DNA of 64,000 nucleotides, from contig NZ_VLLF01000005.1 in assembly GCF_007830545.1 (NCBI RefSeq), positions 186,001 through 250,000 on the forward strand, in the 5' to 3' direction. The notes under the pieces were generated by a model. That model worked only from the letters and a program-made list of their open reading frames with translations, was not told the DNA's origin and searched no databases. The position numbers were made by a program, and so were the translations under genes. Shown here piece by piece: positions 8,587-19,300 of the stretch (the first letter of the stretch is position 1; every line of letters starts with the position of its first letter). Source of the DNA: Roseibium hamelinense. GTDB lineage: Bacteria > Pseudomonadota > Alphaproteobacteria > Rhizobiales > Stappiaceae.

Positions 8587-9990
8587 TTAAGAATGGATCG
8601 GCTTGGCGAAAACGCCCATGGCCGCTTCCTTGACTGCTTCGGACATGGTCGGGTGTGCGTGGCAGGTGCGGCCGAGATCTTCGGACGATCCGCCAAACTC
8701 CATCAGGACGGCGACCTCGTGGATCATGTCGCCAGCGCCGAACCCGACTATGTGGGCGCCCAGAACCCGGTCGGTCTCGGCATCCGCCAGAACCTTCACA
8801 AACCCGTCCGTGGCGTTCATCGCCCGCGCGCGGCCATTGGCGGAAAACGCGAACTTGCCGGTCTTGTAATTGATGCCCGCGGCTTTGAGTTCCTCTTCGG
8901 TCTTGCCGACAGAGGCGACTTCCGGCTGGGTGTAGACCACGTTCGGAATGACATCATAGTTCACATGTCCGGCCTGACCGGCAAGGATCTCGGCAACCGC
9001 GACGCCTTCATCCTCGGCCTTGTGCGCCAGCATCGGGCCCACGACGACATCGCCAATGGCATAGATGCCGTCGACATTGGTCTTGTAATGGGCGTCGATC
9101 TTCACCCGGCCCCGGTCGTCCGTGGCAACACCGGCCGCATCAAGCCCCAGTCCTTCGGTGTAAGGCTTCCGCCCGATGGACACCAGGACGATGTCGGCCT
9201 GCAGCACCTCGGCGTCGCCGCCCGCGGCCGGCTCGACCGTGACGTTCAGGCTCTTGCCCTTCTTCTCAACGCCGGTGACCTTGGAGGACAGTTTGAACTC
9301 AAGGCCCTGCTTCTTCAGGATCCGCTGGAACTGCTTAGACACATCGCCGTCCATCGGACCAAGGATCTTGTCCATGAACTCGACAACGGTCACCTCGGCG
9401 CCCAACCGGCTCCACACGGAGCCAAGCTCAAGGCCGATCACACCGCCGCCAACGACCACCATCTTGCCCGGAACCTTTTCCAGCTCCAGCGCGCCGGTCG
9501 AAGACACAATCTGTTTCTCGTCAACCTCAACGCCCGGCAGCGGCATAACATCGGAGCCGGTCGCAATCACGATGTTCTTGGTCTCCAGCGTGCTGGACTT
9601 GCCGTCCTCCGATGTGACCTCGACCTTGCCCTGACCCAGAACCTTGCCGGTGCCGTGGTGAACATCGATCTTGTTCTTCTTCATCAGGAAGGAGATACCG
9701 TTGACGTTGGCATCGACGACCTCCTGCTTGTTCGCCATCATCGCCGACAAGTCGAGTTTCGGCTTGGCAACCTTGATGCCCATTTTCTCGAAACTGTGGC
9801 CCGATTCATGGAACATTTCCGATGAATGCAGCATCGCCTTTGACGGAATACAGCCGATGTTGAGGCAGGTGCCGCCGAGCGTTGCCCGCTTTTCCACGAC
9901 AGCCGTCTTCAGGCCGAGTTGCGCTGCCTTGATGGCGCAGACATATCCGCCAGGTCCTGTTCCGATGACAATGAGATCATATTGAGCCAT
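8587..9990 (-). CDS. lpdA: dihydrolipoyl dehydrogenase (E3)
   Basis: This is the 467-residue FAD flavoenzyme that reoxidises dihydrolipoyl groups, here probably for the 2-oxoglutarate dehydrogenase complex encoded upstream. It shows the FAD motif [20 protein letters not shown], the redox disulfide [14 protein letters not shown], the NAD-binding [16 protein letters not shown], the second FAD motif GIYAIGDVV, and the C-terminal His-Glu pair in [16 protein letters not shown]. The ATG at 9990 is preferred over the in-frame ATG 7 codons upstream because the family starts here. It is the last gene of the TCA cluster. Confidence 0.96.
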   Translation of the reverse strand: MAQYDLIVIGTGPGGYVCAIKAAQLGLKTAVVEKRATLGGTCLNIGCIPSKAMLHSSEMFHESGHSFEKMGIKVAKPKLDLSAMMANKQEVVDANVNGISFLMKKNKIDVHHGTGKVLGQGKVEVTSEDGKSSTLETKNIVIATGSDVMPLPGVEVDEKQIVSSTGALELEKVPGKMVVVGGGVIGLELGSVWSRLGAEVTVVEFMDKILGPMDGDVSKQFQRILKKQGLEFKLSSKVTGVEKKGKSLNVTVEPAAGGDAEVLQADIVLVSIGRKPYTEGLGLDAAGVATDDRGRVKIDAHYKTNVDGIYAIGDVVVGPMLAHKAEDEGVAVAEILAGQAGHVNYDVIPNVVYTQPEVASVGKTEEELKAAGINYKTGKFAFSANGRARAMNATDGFVKVLADAETDRVLGAHIVGFGAGDMIHEVAVLMEFGGSSEDLGRTCHAHPTMSEAVKEAAMGVFAKPIHS

Positions 9991-10111
9991 TTCGCTCGCC
10001 TTTTGTTTCATAGCTTGTGAGTTCGCCCTGATACGGGCCTGGATCGAAGCGGGAGGTCAAGCCCTCGCCCCGCTTTTATGGTTTTGGCGCCTAACCTCTT
10101 CAGACACCCGC

Positions 10112-10522
10112 CTATCGGCGCGGAGACAGCGTTTCGGAGCCCTGACCGCCGGCCCACACGCCTGTGAGAGTGCCATTCGGATTGACCTTGTACACCACGG
10201 GTTCGGCCGCCCCTCAGTCAATGGTCAGGATCCCCTGCACCAGTGCCCCGGTCCCGCTAAACTGTTCACCGGCGATGTTCCAGCGCATCTCAACCGCCGG
10301 GCCGTTCAGCGAAATCGTTGCCGTTCCCTGATACCGCGTGCCATTCGGATTTTGCCCCTCAACCGAATAGGTCCCAACGATACGCTGGAGGTCAGCGGTT
10401 CGCGCGGCCGCTTGCCCGGACGGATGGAAACCCAGACCGGCGCCAATGAGCGGCGCGGCCATAACCGCCAGGATGGCGAGACGGCAGACCATCTGCACAA
10501 GCTTAAGTCCAGACCTGTTCAA
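10112..10522 (-). pseudogene. small exported protein interrupted by an in-frame TGA
   Basis: The frame encodes a signal peptide (RLAILAVMAAPLIGAGLGF), then a conserved-looking module (VGTYSVEGQNPNGTRYQGTA, EMRWNIAGEQFSGTGALVQG, ILTID). A TGA follows at 10216-10214. In the same frame the sequence then continues without a break as GAAEPVVYKVNPNGTLTGVW and AGGQGSETLSPRR before a TAG at 10112. Relatives of this protein as I remember them have Trp at the TGA position (D-W-G), so a single TGG to TGA change would explain it. The function of the family is unknown to me. Confidence 0.72.
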
Positions 10523-10546
10523 GATGCCGTCCCCCCTTATTTCACC

Positions 10547-11161
10547 CTAGCGTTCCGCAAAGGCCAGGCGCGCGCCGAAAGCTGCAAAGGTTGCGGCAAT
10601 GGAGCGGCGCATCCAGGTGAGAACCCGGTCGCTGCGCAGAACCCGCTCACCCACAAGCGCCGCGAATTGGCCGTAAACGATGAAAACCGCGAATGTCATG
10701 GCCATGAAAACACCGCTCATGGCAAGCATCTGCGCTGTTGCGTTGCCCGCTGCCGGATCGACGAACTGTGGCAGAAACGCCAGGAAGAACATCGTGAGTT
10801 TCGGATTGAGGACATTGATCAAGGTGCCGCTTGTGGCAATGCCGAGGAGACTTTTGCCACCCGCCCGGTCGGCCTTCAGGTCCATTGGTCCGCTGTCACG
10901 CAGGGTTTGCCAGGCCAGATACAGCAGATAGGCCACGCCCGCGTATTTCACGATCTGGAACGCGAGCGCACTTGTGTGCAAGAGGGCCGAAACGCCAATC
11001 AGGGACGCGACAATGGCCGGCACGATGCCAAGCGTGCAGCCGAAAGCCGCCGCAAGGCTGGCCCGCCGGCCTTTTCCAAGGCCAACGGCCACTGTATAGA
11101 CTACGCCGGTGCCTGGAACGAAAACCACGATGAAAGCGGCGATCAGAAATTCCAGGGTCAT
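10547..11161 (-). CDS. LysE/RhtB family exporter
   Basis: A 204-residue inner-membrane protein with about six transmembrane segments. The family exports amino acids or homoserine lactones by proton antiport. It shows the typical FLIAAFIVVFVPGTGVVYTV N-terminus (usually P-G-P in the family, here P-G-T), the KYAGVAYLLYLAWQTLRD segment and TLINVLNPKLTMFFLAFLPQF. It lies between sucB and lpdA in the same direction and may be read through from the suc operon. The substrate cannot be inferred. Confidence 0.88.
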   Translation of the reverse strand: MTLEFLIAAFIVVFVPGTGVVYTVAVGLGKGRRASLAAAFGCTLGIVPAIVASLIGVSALLHTSALAFQIVKYAGVAYLLYLAWQTLRDSGPMDLKADRAGGKSLLGIATSGTLINVLNPKLTMFFLAFLPQFVDPAAGNATAQMLAMSGVFMAMTFAVFIVYGQFAALVGERVLRSDRVLTWMRRSIAATFAAFGARLAFAER

Positions 11162-11190
11162 CGGCGCGGTCCTTTTTTACGTGCCTGAAA

Positions 11191-12726
11191 TCAGAGGTCC
11201 AGAACCAGGCGCTGCGGATCTTCCAGGCTTTCCTTGACCCGGACCAGGAAGGTCACGGCTTCCTTGCCGTCGACGATCCGGTGGTCATAGGACAGCGCCA
11301 GATACATCATCGGGCGGATCACCACCTGACCGTTCACGGCCATCGGGCGTTCCTGGATCTTGTGCATGCCGAGGATGCCGGACTGCGGCGCATTCAGGAT
11401 CGGCGAGGACATGAGCGAGCCATAGACACCGCCATTGGAAATGGTGAAGGTGCCGCCGGTCATGTCGGCCATGCCGAGCTTGCCGTCCCGCGCCTTGCGG
11501 CCCAGGTTGCCGATTTCCTTTTCAACCTCGGCAATGCTCATCTGGTCCGCGTCCCGCACGACCGGAACAACAAGACCCTTGTCGGTGCCAACGGCAACGC
11601 CGACGTGGCAGAAGTTCTTGTAGATGATGTCCGTGCCGTCAATCTCGGCGTTCACGGCCGGGACTTCTTTCAGCGCATGGGTCACCGCCTTGGTAAAGAA
11701 CCCCATAAAGCCAAGCTTCACGCCGTGCTTCTTCTCGAACAGGTCCTTGTACTGCTTGCGCAGCTCCATCACCGGTCCCATGTCCACTTCGTTGTAAGTG
11801 GTCAGCATGGCGGCTGTGTTTTGAGCGTCTTTCAAGCGGCGCGCAATGGTCTGGCGCAGCTTGGTCATGCGCACACGTTCTTCACGCGGCTCGTCTTCTG
11901 CTGCCACCGGACCACGCGACGCAGCGGAAGGTGCAGACGCTGACGATGGAGCAGTCGCACCGGAAGCAATCGCGTTGATCACATCCCCCTTCAGCACTTG
12001 GCCGCGTTTTCCCGAGCCCGAGACCTGGTCTGCAGAAAGATTGTTTTCCGCCATCATCTTGGAGGCAGAAGGCGCGGGAGGCATATCCGTTCCCGGCGAG
12101 GCAGCGGGTGCCGTTTCTGCTGCTTGAGGCGCCTCTGATTTTGCTGGCGCTGAGGCACCGCCTACGATTGACGTGTCAATCTGGCATAGCAGCGCCCCGG
12201 GTTCGACCGTTGCACCCGTTTCGGCGGCGATCTTGACGACTTTTCCAGCGACCGGCGCCGGTACTTCCTGGGCTGCCTTGTCGGTTTCCAGCTCAACCAG
12301 CGTATCGTCCGCCTTTACGACATCGCCGACGTTAACGCTCCAAGAGCCGACTTCCGCTTCGGTTACCGATTCACCTGCGCTCGGCGTCAGCACATCCACA
12401 ATCTGGTCAGCGGCGGGTGCCTGTTGTTCCGGCGACCCGGCCTTGGTATCGCCTTTCGCTGCCGTAGATGCTGACGCGCCAGCCGCTCCACCTTCTGCGA
12501 TTTGACCGAGGAGCGCGCCGACTTCGACCGTGTCGCCCTCTTTTACTACAATGCTCTCGAGCGTGCCAGACGCCGGTGCCGGCACCTCGACGGTCACCTT
12601 GTCGGTCTCAAGCTCCACAAGCGGCTCGTCCACCGAGATGGCATCACCTGGTTTTTTGAACCACTGCGCGATGGTAGCTTCAGATACGGATTCGCCCAAA
12701 GTGGGCACGCGGATTTCGGTTGCCAT
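11191..12726 (-). CDS. sucB: dihydrolipoyllysine-residue succinyltransferase (E2 of 2-oxoglutarate dehydrogenase)
   Basis: A 511-residue E2 core subunit that passes the succinyl group to CoA. Two lipoyl domains are visible: residues about 1-77 ([17 protein letters not shown], lipoyl Lys in [11 protein letters not shown]) and about 109-185 ([16 protein letters not shown], Lys in [11 protein letters not shown]). A peripheral-subunit-binding domain ([20 protein letters not shown]) follows. The catalytic domain ends with [16 protein letters not shown], which holds the active-site His. Two lipoyl domains make it longer than E. coli SucB. Similar two-domain forms occur in other alphaproteobacteria. 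It lies 66 bp downstream of sucA, with a terminator-like hairpin between. Confidence 0.95.
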   Translation of the reverse strand: MATEIRVPTLGESVSEATIAQWFKKPGDAISVDEPLVELETDKVTVEVPAPASGTLESIVVKEGDTVEVGALLGQIAEGGAAGASASTAAKGDTKAGSPEQQAPAADQIVDVLTPSAGESVTEAEVGSWSVNVGDVVKADDTLVELETDKAAQEVPAPVAGKVVKIAAETGATVEPGALLCQIDTSIVGGASAPAKSEAPQAAETAPAASPGTDMPPAPSASKMMAENNLSADQVSGSGKRGQVLKGDVINAIASGATAPSSASAPSAASRGPVAAEDEPREERVRMTKLRQTIARRLKDAQNTAAMLTTYNEVDMGPVMELRKQYKDLFEKKHGVKLGFMGFFTKAVTHALKEVPAVNAEIDGTDIIYKNFCHVGVAVGTDKGLVVPVVRDADQMSIAEVEKEIGNLGRKARDGKLGMADMTGGTFTISNGGVYGSLMSSPILNAPQSGILGMHKIQERPMAVNGQVVIRPMMYLALSYDHRIVDGKEAVTFLVRVKESLEDPQRLVLDL

Positions 12727-12762
12727 GGTTGCCTTCTCTTAAAGTTCCTGGCCAATTCCGTG

Positions 12763-12786
12763 AAAATCCGGGCCGGTTGGCCCGGA
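12763..12786 (-). terminator. terminator-like hairpin between sucA and sucB
   Basis: The perfect 8-bp arms TCCGGGCC and GGCCCGGA have a 4-nt loop, and on the minus strand four T follow. It begins 6 bp after the sucA stop. It could attenuate or stabilise the sucA transcript relative to sucB. A complete stop is unlikely, since both subunits are needed. Confidence 0.55.
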
Positions 12787-12792
12787 GGAGGA

Positions 12793-15777
12793 TCAGGTGT
12801 CGAATGCGTCGTCAAGCAACGCTCTCAATTGTGCAAGGTGGGTGGACATAAGGCCGGTTGCAGTCGACGCCATTGCTGGACGTCCTGCATAGACCGGACG
12901 TTTTTTCTGAGCATCAATCTGTTCGAGCACCCATTCAATGTAAGGCTCAACAAAGAACCAGCCGCCCATATTCTTCGGCTCTTCCTGGCACCAAACCATG
13001 TCGGCCTGCGGGAAGCGCGCCAGTTCCATCATCAACGCCTTTTTCGGGAACGGATAGAGCTGCTCAACGCGCAGAAGATAAACGTCGTCGATACCGCGTT
13101 TTTCGCGCTCTTCCAAAAGATCAAAATAGACCTTGCCCGAACACATCACCACGCGCCGGATCTTGTCATCGGCAACCAGCTTGGTTTCCGATGTACCCAT
13201 TTCCGCATCATCCCAAAGCAGACGGTGGAAGGTCGAATCTTCGCCCATCTCTTCGAGACTGGACACCGCTCTCTTGTGCCGGAGCAGCGATTTCGGCGTC
13301 ATCAGGATCAGCGGCTTGCGGATATCCCGCTTCAGCTGCCGGCGCAGAATGTGGAAGTAGTTTGCCGGAGTCGTGCAGTTTGCCACCTGCATGTTGTCTT
13401 CAGCACACATTTGCAGGAAACGCTCCAGGCGCGCTGAAGAGTGCTCAGGACCCTGCCCTTCGTAGCCATGCGGCAGAAGGCACACGAGACCGGACATACG
13501 CAGCCACTTTCGTTCGCCGGACGAGATAAACTGGTCGAAGAGAACTTGCGCTCCATTGGCAAAATCGCCGAACTGGGCTTCCCACATGGTCAAAGCGCGC
13601 GGTTCCGCGAGCGAATAGCCATATTCAAAACCGAGCACCGCCTCTTCAGAGAGCATCGAGTTGATGACCTCGTAGCGCTGCTGATGCTCTCCGACATGGT
13701 TGAGCGGAATGTAACGGCTCTCATTCTCCTGGTCGTAGAGCACCGAATGGCGTTGGGAGAATGTTCCCCGTTCACAGTCCTGCCCCGAAAGCCGCACCGG
13801 ATGCCCTTCTCTCAGGAGAGCACCGAAGGCCAGAGCTTCGGCCGTTGCCCAGTCGATCCCCTGCCCGGTCTCGATCATGCGCTCCCGGTTTTTCATGAAC
13901 CGGGCAATAGTGCGATGGATGTTGAAATCCTCCGGCACATGCGTCAAAGCCCGGCCAAGCTCCTTGAGCTCGCTGAGCGGCAGTCCGGTTTGCCCACGCC
14001 GTGGGTCGTCCTCGCCTTCCGCACGCTTCAAACCGGCCCACTTGCCATCCAGCCAATCGGCCTTGTTTGGCTTATACGCTTGGCCCGAATCGAATTCGGT
14101 ATCAAGGTGATTGCGCCATTCGGCCTTCATCGCCTCGACTTCTTCCGCGCTGACCACACCCTCTTTAACCAACCGCTCCGAATATAGTTGAAGCGTCGTG
14201 GCGTGTTTGCGGATCTTTCGGTACATGAGCGGCTGCGTGAACGCTGGCTCATCGCCTTCATTGTGACCAAAGCGGCGGTAACAGATCATGTCGATCACGA
14301 CCGGACGCCCGAACGTCTGGCGGAATTCGATCGCAATTTTCGCTGCGAATGTCACAGCTTCAGGATCGTCAGCATTCACGTGCAGGATCGGTGCTTCAAT
14401 CACCTTGGCCATATCTGACGGATATGGCGATGACCGTGAATACCGCGGGTTCGTGGTGAAGCCAATCTGGTTGTTGATGATCACATGGATCGACCCACCA
14501 GTCCGGTGACCGCGCAATGCAGACAGGCCAAAACACTCCGCAACGACGCCTTGACCCGCGAAGGCCGCATCGCCATGCAGCAACAACGGCAGCACAGTTG
14601 ATCGGTCAACTTCCGTCGTTTCAATGAAGGTACCGTCTTCTTGCGCGGCGAGTTGATCCTGCTTAGCGCGCACTTTGCCCAAAACAACAGGATTTACGAT
14701 TTCCAGATGAGACGGGTTCGCGGTCAAGGAGAGGTGAACGTCATTGTCGTCGAACGACCGGTCGGAAGAGGCCCCGAGGTGATACTTCACATCACCCGAG
14801 CCTTCGACGTCGTCCGGTGCGAAGGAGCCACCTTTGAACTCGTGGAACACCGCGCGATGTGGCTTGCCCATCACTTGAGTGAGTACGTTGAGGCGCCCGC
14901 GGTGAGCCATGCCAAGGACGATATCCTTCAGGCCCATCTGGCCGCCACGCTTGATGATCTGCTCCAATGCCGGGATCAACGCTTCCCCGCCATCAAGGCC
15001 AAAGCGCTTCGTACCGGTGTACTTCACATCCAGAAATTTCTCGAAGCCCTCGGCCTCGACAAGTTTGTTCAAGATCGCGCGCTTGCCCTGACGGGTGAAG
15101 GCGACTTGCTTGTCCGGCCCTTCAATGCGCTCCTGGATCCAAGATTTTGCAGCCGGGTCAGAGATATGCATGAACTCGACGCCGAGCGTCGAGCAATAGG
15201 TCCGCTTCAAGATGTCGAGCATCTCACGGATGGTCGCGTATTCAAGGCCCAGAACGTGGTCGATGAAGATCTTTCGGTCCCAGTCCTCCTCAGTAAAACC
15301 GTACGATGAGGGATGCAGTTCTTCATGATCGCCCTTACCCGCAAGGCCCAGCGGATCAAGATCGGCGTGCAGGTGACCGCGCATGCGGTAAGCACGGATC
15401 ATCATCAGGGCGCGGACCGAATCACGCGTTGCCTGATGTACCTCCGCCTCAGAGACGGCCGTCCCCGCCGCTTCGGCTTTTTTCTTCAGCTTGTCGCCGA
15501 GTTGTTTTTCAATCGGCGCCCAATTGCCGTCAAATGCGTTGACGAGGTCGCCGTTGGCTTCAATCGGCCAGTCCTTGCGCTTCCAGGTCGCGCCACGCGC
15601 TTCCTTGAGAACCGCTTCTTTCTCGTCCTGAAACGCAGCAAAGAAGTCACGCCATTCGGCATCCACCGAATTCGGGTCGGTCTTGTACTGTGCGTAGAGG
15701 TCTTCGATGTAGGCTGCGTTGGCGCCGTAAAGCAACGACGTCAGTGCGAATACGTTGTTCGCTTCCTGCCGTGCCAT
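12793..15777 (-). CDS. sucA: 2-oxoglutarate dehydrogenase E1 component
   Basis: A 994-residue thiamine-diphosphate-dependent decarboxylase of the TCA cycle. Near the N-terminus is LYGANAAYIEDLYAQYKTDP. The body contains LGMAHRGRLNVL, LSLTANPSHLEIVNPVVLGK and GSIHVIINNQIGFTT (ThDP/Mg region). The C-terminal part has SGLVCLLPHGYEGQGPEHSS and VWCQEEPKNMGGWFFVEPYI. Length is normal. The ATG at 15777 is taken; a GTG two codons upstream is also possible and neither has a strong ribosome site. It follows sucD after about 210 bp, so it may have its own promoter. Confidence 0.96.
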   Translation of the reverse strand: MARQEANNVFALTSLLYGANAAYIEDLYAQYKTDPNSVDAEWRDFFAAFQDEKEAVLKEARGATWKRKDWPIEANGDLVNAFDGNWAPIEKQLGDKLKKKAEAAGTAVSEAEVHQATRDSVRALMMIRAYRMRGHLHADLDPLGLAGKGDHEELHPSSYGFTEEDWDRKIFIDHVLGLEYATIREMLDILKRTYCSTLGVEFMHISDPAAKSWIQERIEGPDKQVAFTRQGKRAILNKLVEAEGFEKFLDVKYTGTKRFGLDGGEALIPALEQIIKRGGQMGLKDIVLGMAHRGRLNVLTQVMGKPHRAVFHEFKGGSFAPDDVEGSGDVKYHLGASSDRSFDDNDVHLSLTANPSHLEIVNPVVLGKVRAKQDQLAAQEDGTFIETTEVDRSTVLPLLLHGDAAFAGQGVVAECFGLSALRGHRTGGSIHVIINNQIGFTTNPRYSRSSPYPSDMAKVIEAPILHVNADDPEAVTFAAKIAIEFRQTFGRPVVIDMICYRRFGHNEGDEPAFTQPLMYRKIRKHATTLQLYSERLVKEGVVSAEEVEAMKAEWRNHLDTEFDSGQAYKPNKADWLDGKWAGLKRAEGEDDPRRGQTGLPLSELKELGRALTHVPEDFNIHRTIARFMKNRERMIETGQGIDWATAEALAFGALLREGHPVRLSGQDCERGTFSQRHSVLYDQENESRYIPLNHVGEHQQRYEVINSMLSEEAVLGFEYGYSLAEPRALTMWEAQFGDFANGAQVLFDQFISSGERKWLRMSGLVCLLPHGYEGQGPEHSSARLERFLQMCAEDNMQVANCTTPANYFHILRRQLKRDIRKPLILMTPKSLLRHKRAVSSLEEMGEDSTFHRLLWDDAEMGTSETKLVADDKIRRVVMCSGKVYFDLLEEREKRGIDDVYLLRVEQLYPFPKKALMMELARFPQADMVWCQEEPKNMGGWFFVEPYIEWVLEQIDAQKKRPVYAGRPAMASTATGLMSTHLAQLRALLDDAFDT

Positions 15778-15898
15778 GTCCACCCAGCGGAGGGTTGCCC
15801 CCGCCCTTTATGTTCGCCGGACCCCAAGGCCTGAAGGCCTAAAAGCCCGCTCCGGGTTCGTTTTCAGACCCGCGCCGCATGCCCGGGCCCCTCAAATA

Positions 15899-15925
15899 TG
15901 ATCAAGACGCCGAGCGTCTTGATCA
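15899..15925. repeat. perfect hairpin between sucD and sucA
   Basis: The 12-bp arms TGATCAAGACGC and GCGTCTTGATCA enclose a CGA loop. No T-run follows on either side, so it is not a standard terminator. It may be an RNA-processing or stabilising structure, or an operator in the sucD-sucA gap. Apart from it, the 213 bp between sucA and sucD show no gene. Confidence 0.6.
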
Positions 15926-15990
15926 ATCCTGACTATATGCAGAGCAAAACGTAAAGACTTTCCGCTCTGCAAAAAGCGATTTCGTGCCTT

Positions 15991-16899
15991 TTAGCCCTTC
16001 AAGACTTCGAGAAGAGTCTCGCCGAGCTTCGCCGGGGACGGAGACACCTTGATACCGGCCTCTTCCATCGCAGCGATCTTGTCTTCCGCACCACCTTTGC
16101 CTCCGGAGATCACAGCACCTGCGTGACCCATGGTGCGGCCAGGAGGCGCCGTGCGGCCCGCGATGAAACCGGCCATCGGCTTTTTCCGGCCCTTCTTGGC
16201 TTCGTCCTTCAGGAACTGAGCGGCTTCTTCTTCCGCCGAGCCACCGATTTCACCGATCATGATGATCGACTGAGTTTCATCATCGGCCAGGAACATTTCA
16301 AGGACGTCGATGAATTCAGTGCCCTTGACCGGGTCGCCGCCAATACCCACAGCCGTGGTTTGGCCAAGACCGGCGTTGGAGGTCTGGAAGACCGCCTCGT
16401 AGGTAAGTGTGCCGGAGCGCGATACAACACCCACGGAGCCCTTCTTGAAGATCGAGCCCGGCATTATGCCGATCTTGCACTCTTCCGGAGTCAGGATGCC
16501 CGGGCAGTTCGGTCCAAGAAGGCGCGACTTGGATTTCTCCAGCTTCGCTTTGACCTTGACCATGTCGGCGACTGGAATGCCTTCGGTGATACAGACGATG
16601 AACGGGATTTCCGCGTCAATCGCCTCGATGATCGCAGCGGCTGCACCCGCAGGCGGCACGTAGACGACCGATGCGTCCGCACCGGTTGCTTCCTTGGCTT
16701 CGCCAACGGACGCAAAGATCGGCAACTCGGCCGCGCTTTCCAGACCGGAAGACCAGCTTTCGCCGCCCTTTTTCGGGTGCACACCGGCAACCATCTTGGT
16801 GCCGTAATACTCAAGCGCCTGTTCCGTGTGGAACGTGCCGGTCTTGCCGGTCAGGCCTTGAACGATAATTTTCGTATCTTTATTAACGAGGATGGACAT
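15991..16899 (-). CDS. sucD: succinate-CoA ligase subunit alpha
   Basis: A 302-residue CoA-binding subunit of succinyl-CoA synthetase. It shows the Rossmann-type [20 protein letters not shown]-like opening (here EYYGT), the [20 protein letters not shown] segment, and the phosphorylated histidine in [20 protein letters not shown]. It follows sucC with no gap. Length and all key residues are standard. Confidence 0.97.
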   Translation of the reverse strand: MSILVNKDTKIIVQGLTGKTGTFHTEQALEYYGTKMVAGVHPKKGGESWSSGLESAAELPIFASVGEAKEATGADASVVYVPPAGAAAAIIEAIDAEIPFIVCITEGIPVADMVKVKAKLEKSKSRLLGPNCPGILTPEECKIGIMPGSIFKKGSVGVVSRSGTLTYEAVFQTSNAGLGQTTAVGIGGDPVKGTEFIDVLEMFLADDETQSIIMIGEIGGSAEEEAAQFLKDEAKKGRKKPMAGFIAGRTAPPGRTMGHAGAVISGGKGGAEDKIAAMEEAGIKVSPSPAKLGETLLEVLKG

Positions 16900-18099
16900 T
16901 TACGCGCCCCCCTTAACGGCTTTCACAATTTTCTGGGCGGCGTCGTCGAGATCATCGGCGGCGATCACGTTCAGACCGCTTTCATTGATGATCTTCTTGC
17001 CGAGCTCGACATTGGTGCCTTCAAGGCGGACAACGAGCGGAACCTGCAGACCGACTTCCTGAACAGCTGCAATCACGCCTTCCGCGATCACGTCACAACG
17101 CATGATGCCGCCGAAGATGTTGACCAGGATGCCTTTGACGTTCGGATCAGAGGTGATGATCTTGAATGCGGCCGTCACCTTCTCTTTGGACGCACCGCCG
17201 CCAACATCGAGGAAGTTGGCCGGCTCAGCACCGTAGAGCTTGATGATGTCCATGGTCGCCATGGCAAGACCGGCGCCGTTGACCATGCAGCCAATGTCAC
17301 CGTCGAGAGCAACGTAGGCGAGATCGTATTTGGACGCTTCGATTTCCTTGGCGTCTTCTTCGGTCTCATCGCGCAGAGCCATGATGTCGTCATGGCGGAA
17401 CAGAGCGTTGCCGTCAAAGGAGACTTTGGCGTCGAGAACACGCAAGTGGCCGTCCTTCATGACGATCAGCGGGTTCACTTCCAGAAGCGCCATGTCCTTT
17501 TCGACAAAGGCCTTGTGCAGGATCGGGAACAGCTTCATGCCGTCTTCAGCCGCAACACCAGTCAATTCGAGGGCATCGCACAGCTTCTTGGAATCGGCCT
17601 CGGTCACGCCGGTCTCGGGATCGATCGGCAAAGTGATGATCTTTTCCGGTGTATCGTGGGCGACCGCCTCGATGTCCATGCCGCCTTCAGTAGAAACCAC
17701 GAAAGCCGGACGGCCCACAGTGCGGTCTACAAGGATGGAAAGGTAAAGTTCACGTTCAATGTCGGCACCGTCTTCGATATACAAACGATTGACGACCTTG
17801 CCGCCCTCTCCCGTTTGCGCGGTCACCAAGGTGTTGCCGAGCATTTCCTTGGCATGCGCTGTCACTTCTTCAAGCGAAAACGCCAAACGGACGCCGCCCT
17901 TGGCATCAGGGCCCAGTTCCTTAAACTTTCCCTTGCCGCGGCCACCTGCGTGGATCTGGGATTTCACAACCCAAAGCGGGCCAGGAAGTGATTTGGCCGC
18001 CGCTTCCGCTTCATCAGCAGAAAAAATCGCGACGCCTTCTGCGACGGGCGCACCGAATTCCTTTAGAACTGCTTTGCCCTGGTATTCATGGATGTTCAT
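16900..18099 (-). CDS. sucC: succinate-CoA ligase subunit beta
   Basis: A 399-residue ATP-grasp subunit of succinyl-CoA synthetase. It starts [20 protein letters not shown], has the [15 protein letters not shown] nucleotide loop, [20 protein letters not shown], and the C-terminal [20 protein letters not shown] loop that meets the CoA subunit. It is directly followed by sucD and lies about 65 bp downstream of mdh, forming mdh-sucC-sucD. Confidence 0.97.
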   Translation of the reverse strand: MNIHEYQGKAVLKEFGAPVAEGVAIFSADEAEAAAKSLPGPLWVVKSQIHAGGRGKGKFKELGPDAKGGVRLAFSLEEVTAHAKEMLGNTLVTAQTGEGGKVVNRLYIEDGADIERELYLSILVDRTVGRPAFVVSTEGGMDIEAVAHDTPEKIITLPIDPETGVTEADSKKLCDALELTGVAAEDGMKLFPILHKAFVEKDMALLEVNPLIVMKDGHLRVLDAKVSFDGNALFRHDDIMALRDETEEDAKEIEASKYDLAYVALDGDIGCMVNGAGLAMATMDIIKLYGAEPANFLDVGGGASKEKVTAAFKIITSDPNVKGILVNIFGGIMRCDVIAEGVIAAVQEVGLQVPLVVRLEGTNVELGKKIINESGLNVIAADDLDDAAQKIVKAVKGGA

Positions 18100-18122
18100 A
18101 GGTTTCCCCCGTTGTCGGAGGA

Positions 18123-18142
18123 CCGCCCCGTCTCAGGGGCGG
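18123..18142. repeat. GC hairpin between mdh and sucC
   Basis: CCGCCCC pairs with GGGGCGG over a 6-nt loop in the 64-bp gap between mdh and sucC. No T-run follows. It may affect RNA processing or relative expression. No function is shown. Confidence 0.45.
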
Positions 18143-18163
18143 CCACTGAGACTTTTCAGCGGC

Positions 18164-19273
<1,110 letters not shown>

Positions 19274-19300
19274 TTAACATGACGTATTGGGAAGATTGCC

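Noticed and set aside
8548-9825. 425-residue open frame on the plus strand opposite lpdA
   Set aside because: A shadow of lpdA codon bias; no ribosome site or recognisable domain.
16123-17991. Very long open frame on the plus strand opposite sucD/sucC
   Set aside because: It is antisense to two unmistakable TCA genes, its translation is rich in His/Arg/Asp as expected for a shadow of a GC-rich gene, and it has no family features.
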